Below, one piece after another: positions 62,469 through 64,000 of a DNA stretch of 64,000 nucleotides; within the stretch, counting starts at the first letter, position 1, and each line of letters starts with the position of its first letter. The stretch covers positions 124,001 through 188,000 of the forward strand of contig NZ_CP046977.1 in NCBI RefSeq assembly GCF_030408455.1, in the 5' to 3' direction. Below the pieces are notes generated by a model that was not told the origin of the DNA, ran no database searches, and saw only the letters and a list, made by a program, of their open reading frames with translations. This stretch comes from Corynebacterium atrinae. GTDB lineage: Bacteria > Actinomycetota > Actinomycetes > Mycobacteriales > Mycobacteriaceae. Made by a program: the position numbers and the translations under genes.

Positions 62469-62589
62469 AAGCTAGTCCTAGCGATGCGTAATCGCCCCCG
62501 CCTGGCGTGGCATGCCAGGTCATGGAGATGGACCTGAGCTCGCTGACCATCGCGCGGGGGTGCCGGGTACCAACCGCCCCGCGCCGTGC
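62469..62589. other. Intergenic region with several stems
   Basis: Between the convergent tgt and transporter genes, GCGAT/ATCGC (62481-62495), CCTGGC/GCCAGG (62501-62519), and a flanking CCCCCG/CGGGGG pairing can form. There is no T-run. It may act as a terminator or be an undescribed structured element. Confidence 0.4.
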
Positions 62590-63297
62590 CTAGTAGTGTT
62601 CGCGCTTTTTCACCCAGCCGATGACCAGGTAGGTCACGGGCAGCAGGATGACTTCGATGAGGGTCTTCCACACGAAACCCACGATGACGAAGTTGGCCAG
62701 CTCCGGGAACGTCGTGATGCCAATGACCGGGGCGGCGATGAGGCAGAACAGCAGGGTGTCGCCGAATTCTCCGACGACGGTCGAGCCGATGAGGCGGGCC
62801 CACAGGGATCTTTCGCCCGTGCGTCTTTTGATCGCCACCAGCACCCACGAGTTGAGCAACTGGCCGACGAGGTAGCCAGCCAGAGATGCCAGTACGATCT
62901 GCGGGACGAGGCCGAGCACGTAGGAGAATTGTTCTTGGCCTTCGTAGAACTCGGCCGGGGGCAGCCAGATGGCGATGTAGAAGGAGACGACCGCGAGGAG
63001 GGTCACGCCGAAGCCGGTGAAGATGGCGCGCCGGGTGGCCTTGAAGCCGTAGCATTCGCTGAGCACGTCGCCGAGGATGTAGGCGACGGGGAAGAGGAAG
63101 AAGGCGCCGTCGGTAATCAGCGGTCCAATGGAGACGCCTTTGGTGGCGAGGATATTGGAGATAAGGAACACCGCGACGAACAGCGCCACGATGACCGGGT
63201 ACACCGAGTTGTGGATGGGAATGAAACGAACTTTGCCGGACGCCGCGGACTCTTCAGAAGTCATGGCGGCGCCCTGCCCAGGTTGAGGAATTGTCAT
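62590..63297 (-). CDS. Queuosine precursor transporter (YhhQ family)
   Basis: A 235-residue protein with six membrane helices. [20 protein letters not shown] and [20 protein letters not shown] are family marks, and [20 protein letters not shown] is the second conserved helix. YhhQ proteins import queuine, preQ0 or preQ1. Placed between tgt and gluQ, the function is well supported by context. The ATG at 63297 is seven bases from TAGGAT; ATG at 63264 is possible. Confidence 0.92.
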   Translation of the reverse strand: MTIPQPGQGAAMTSEESAASGKVRFIPIHNSVYPVIVALFVAVFLISNILATKGVSIGPLITDGAFFLFPVAYILGDVLSECYGFKATRRAIFTGFGVTLLAVVSFYIAIWLPPAEFYEGQEQFSYVLGLVPQIVLASLAGYLVGQLLNSWVLVAIKRRTGERSLWARLIGSTVVGEFGDTLLFCLIAAPVIGITTFPELANFVIVGFVWKTLIEVILLPVTYLVIGWVKKREHY

Positions 63298-63316
63298 GGC
63301 AGATATCCTAGGGCCC
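63298..63316. promoter_or_regulatory. Shared divergent -10 element of yhhQ-type gene and gluQ
   Basis: In this 19-base gap, TATCCT (plus, 63304-63309) is seven bases from the gluQ ATG and TAGGAT (minus, 63310-63305) is seven bases from the transporter ATG. The same seven base pairs serve as -10 on both strands, predicting two mutually exclusive leaderless transcripts. Confidence 0.6.
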
Positions 63317-64000
63317 ATGACTGGCGCCGGACGATACGCACCCTCCCCGAGCGGTGATCTCCATTTTGGGAACTTGCGCACCGCTGTCATCGCGTGGCTC
63401 TTCGCCCGCCATTCCGGACGCGACTTCTTGCTGCGCGTCGAGGACATCGACGTCGGCCGTTCATCCCCGGAGTCCGCACAGCGCCAGATCGATGACCTGC
63501 TCACCCTCGGCCTCACCTTCGACGGCGAGATTGTCTACCAGTCCGCGCGCTTCGACTCCTACGCCGCTGCCCTGAACCGACTGCCCGTCTACGAGTGCTA
63601 CTGCTCGCGCAAAGACATCCAAGAGGCATCCCGCGCCCCGCACGCGATCCCCGGCAGCTATCCAGGCACATGCCGTTCGCTTGACGACGCCGCCCGTACC
63701 CGACGCCGCGCTGACCTCGCCGCGCAGGGCCGCGTCCCGGCCCTGCGCCTGCGCGCAGAGACCGATTCCTTCACCATTCATGATTACTACCGTGGGGCCT
63801 ACACCGGCGAGGTCGATGATTTTGTGTTGCGCCGCGGAGGCCAGGAACCGGGGTGGGCATACAACCTGGCCGTCGTCGTCGACGATGGATTCCAGTGCGT
63901 CGACCAGGTTGTGCGCGGCGACGACCTTCTGTCCAGCGCTCCCCGCCAGGCCTACCTCGCCAGCCTGTTGGGCCTCCCGGTTCCGGAGTACGCCCATGTC
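63317..64000 (+). CDS. gluQ: Glutamyl-Q tRNA(Asp) synthetase, 3' end outside window
   Basis: The first 228 residues of a glutamyl-tRNA-synthetase-like protein without anticodon-binding domain. [17 protein letters not shown] is the HIGH-type ATP motif, [13 protein letters not shown] follows, and [11 protein letters not shown] begins the Cys-containing zinc region. It should attach glutamate to queuosine 34 of tRNA-Asp. It forms a functional group with tgt and the queuosine precursor transporter. The end of the gene lies beyond the window. Confidence 0.92.
   Translation, partial: MTGAGRYAPSPSGDLHFGNLRTAVIAWLFARHSGRDFLLRVEDIDVGRSSPESAQRQIDDLLTLGLTFDGEIVYQSARFDSYAAALNRLPVYECYCSRKDIQEASRAPHAIPGSYPGTCRSLDDAARTRRRADLAAQGRVPALRLRAETDSFTIHDYYRGAYTGEVDDFVLRRGGQEPGWAYNLAVVVDDGFQCVDQVVRGDDLLSSAPRQAYLASLLGLPVPEYAHV

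Noticed and set aside
63298..63316. preQ1 riboswitch before the queuosine transporter
   Set aside because: Only 19 bases separate the divergent starts, and a leaderless transcript leaves no room for an aptamer.
1..64000. CRISPR array, integrase or restriction-modification system
   Set aside because: I found no regularly spaced repeats, Cas proteins, integrase or methyltransferase patterns in the window.

Overview
The window is a high-GC actinobacterial chromosome segment, almost certainly from Corynebacterium or a very close relative. The evidence is a mycolata-type arabinogalactan cluster (a single Emb arabinosyltransferase, AftA, DprE2, DprE1, GtrA, GlfT1, Wzm/Wzt), an AmtR-type operator before gltBD, tiny acidic porin-like proteins, and many genes whose start codon lies 6-8 bases after a TANNNT -10 hexamer, the signature of leaderless transcription common in corynebacteria. 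I see no CRISPR array, integrase, transposase or prophage.

Layout. 1-8.9 kb holds small housekeeping genes: an SDR end, LysE exporter, YbjQ, S4 protein, VOC protein, alkyltransferase-like protein, YihY, an esterase, a maltokinase-cap protein, M13 peptidase and a PrsW-like protease. 9-15.1 kb is gltBD under a clear AmtR box. 15.1-22.8 kb is emb-aftA-dprE2-dprE1. 22.8-24.3 kb is gene-poor and carries two tiny acidic proteins (40 and about 47 residues), each with its own ribosome binding site and terminator; they resemble corynebacterial cell-wall channels. 24.3-31 kb has conserved hypotheticals, gtrA, glfT1 and the wzm-wzt galactan exporter, with an unrelated DUF559-type nuclease gene inserted between wzt and glfT1. 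31-38 kb has an aminotransferase-fold protein lacking the PLP lysine, a quinone oxidoreductase, a molybdenum-cofactor cluster (moeB-rhodanese, moaE, mogA, moeA, moaD) and an aromatic aminotransferase. 38-41.6 kb has tRNAs, mgtE and a DASS carboxylate carrier between two identical tRNA-Arg genes.

41.7-56.1 kb is the most notable accessory region: an aromatic catabolism island. A MobA-like FAD monooxygenase and an MHS-type transporter diverge from a six-gene run encoding a fused FAH-RraA protein, a GntR regulator and the HpaE, HpaD, HpaH and HpaI steps of homoprotocatechuate meta-cleavage. Beside it sit a phenylpyruvate/indolepyruvate-type decarboxylase, a second aldehyde dehydrogenase and an AraC regulator. 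Together they could take an aryl-pyruvate through an arylacetaldehyde and arylacetate to homoprotocatechuate, then to pyruvate and succinate semialdehyde. The ring-hydroxylation step and the decarboxylase/isomerase steps use unusual protein types.

56.2-64 kb returns to core genes: tyrA, a tadA pair, csbD, tRNA-Ser, an MMPL transporter, then a queuosine group (tgt, a YhhQ-type precursor transporter, gluQ) in which the last two genes diverge from one shared -10 element. Dispersed hairpin repeats occur at 28.9, 41.7 and 56.1 kb.
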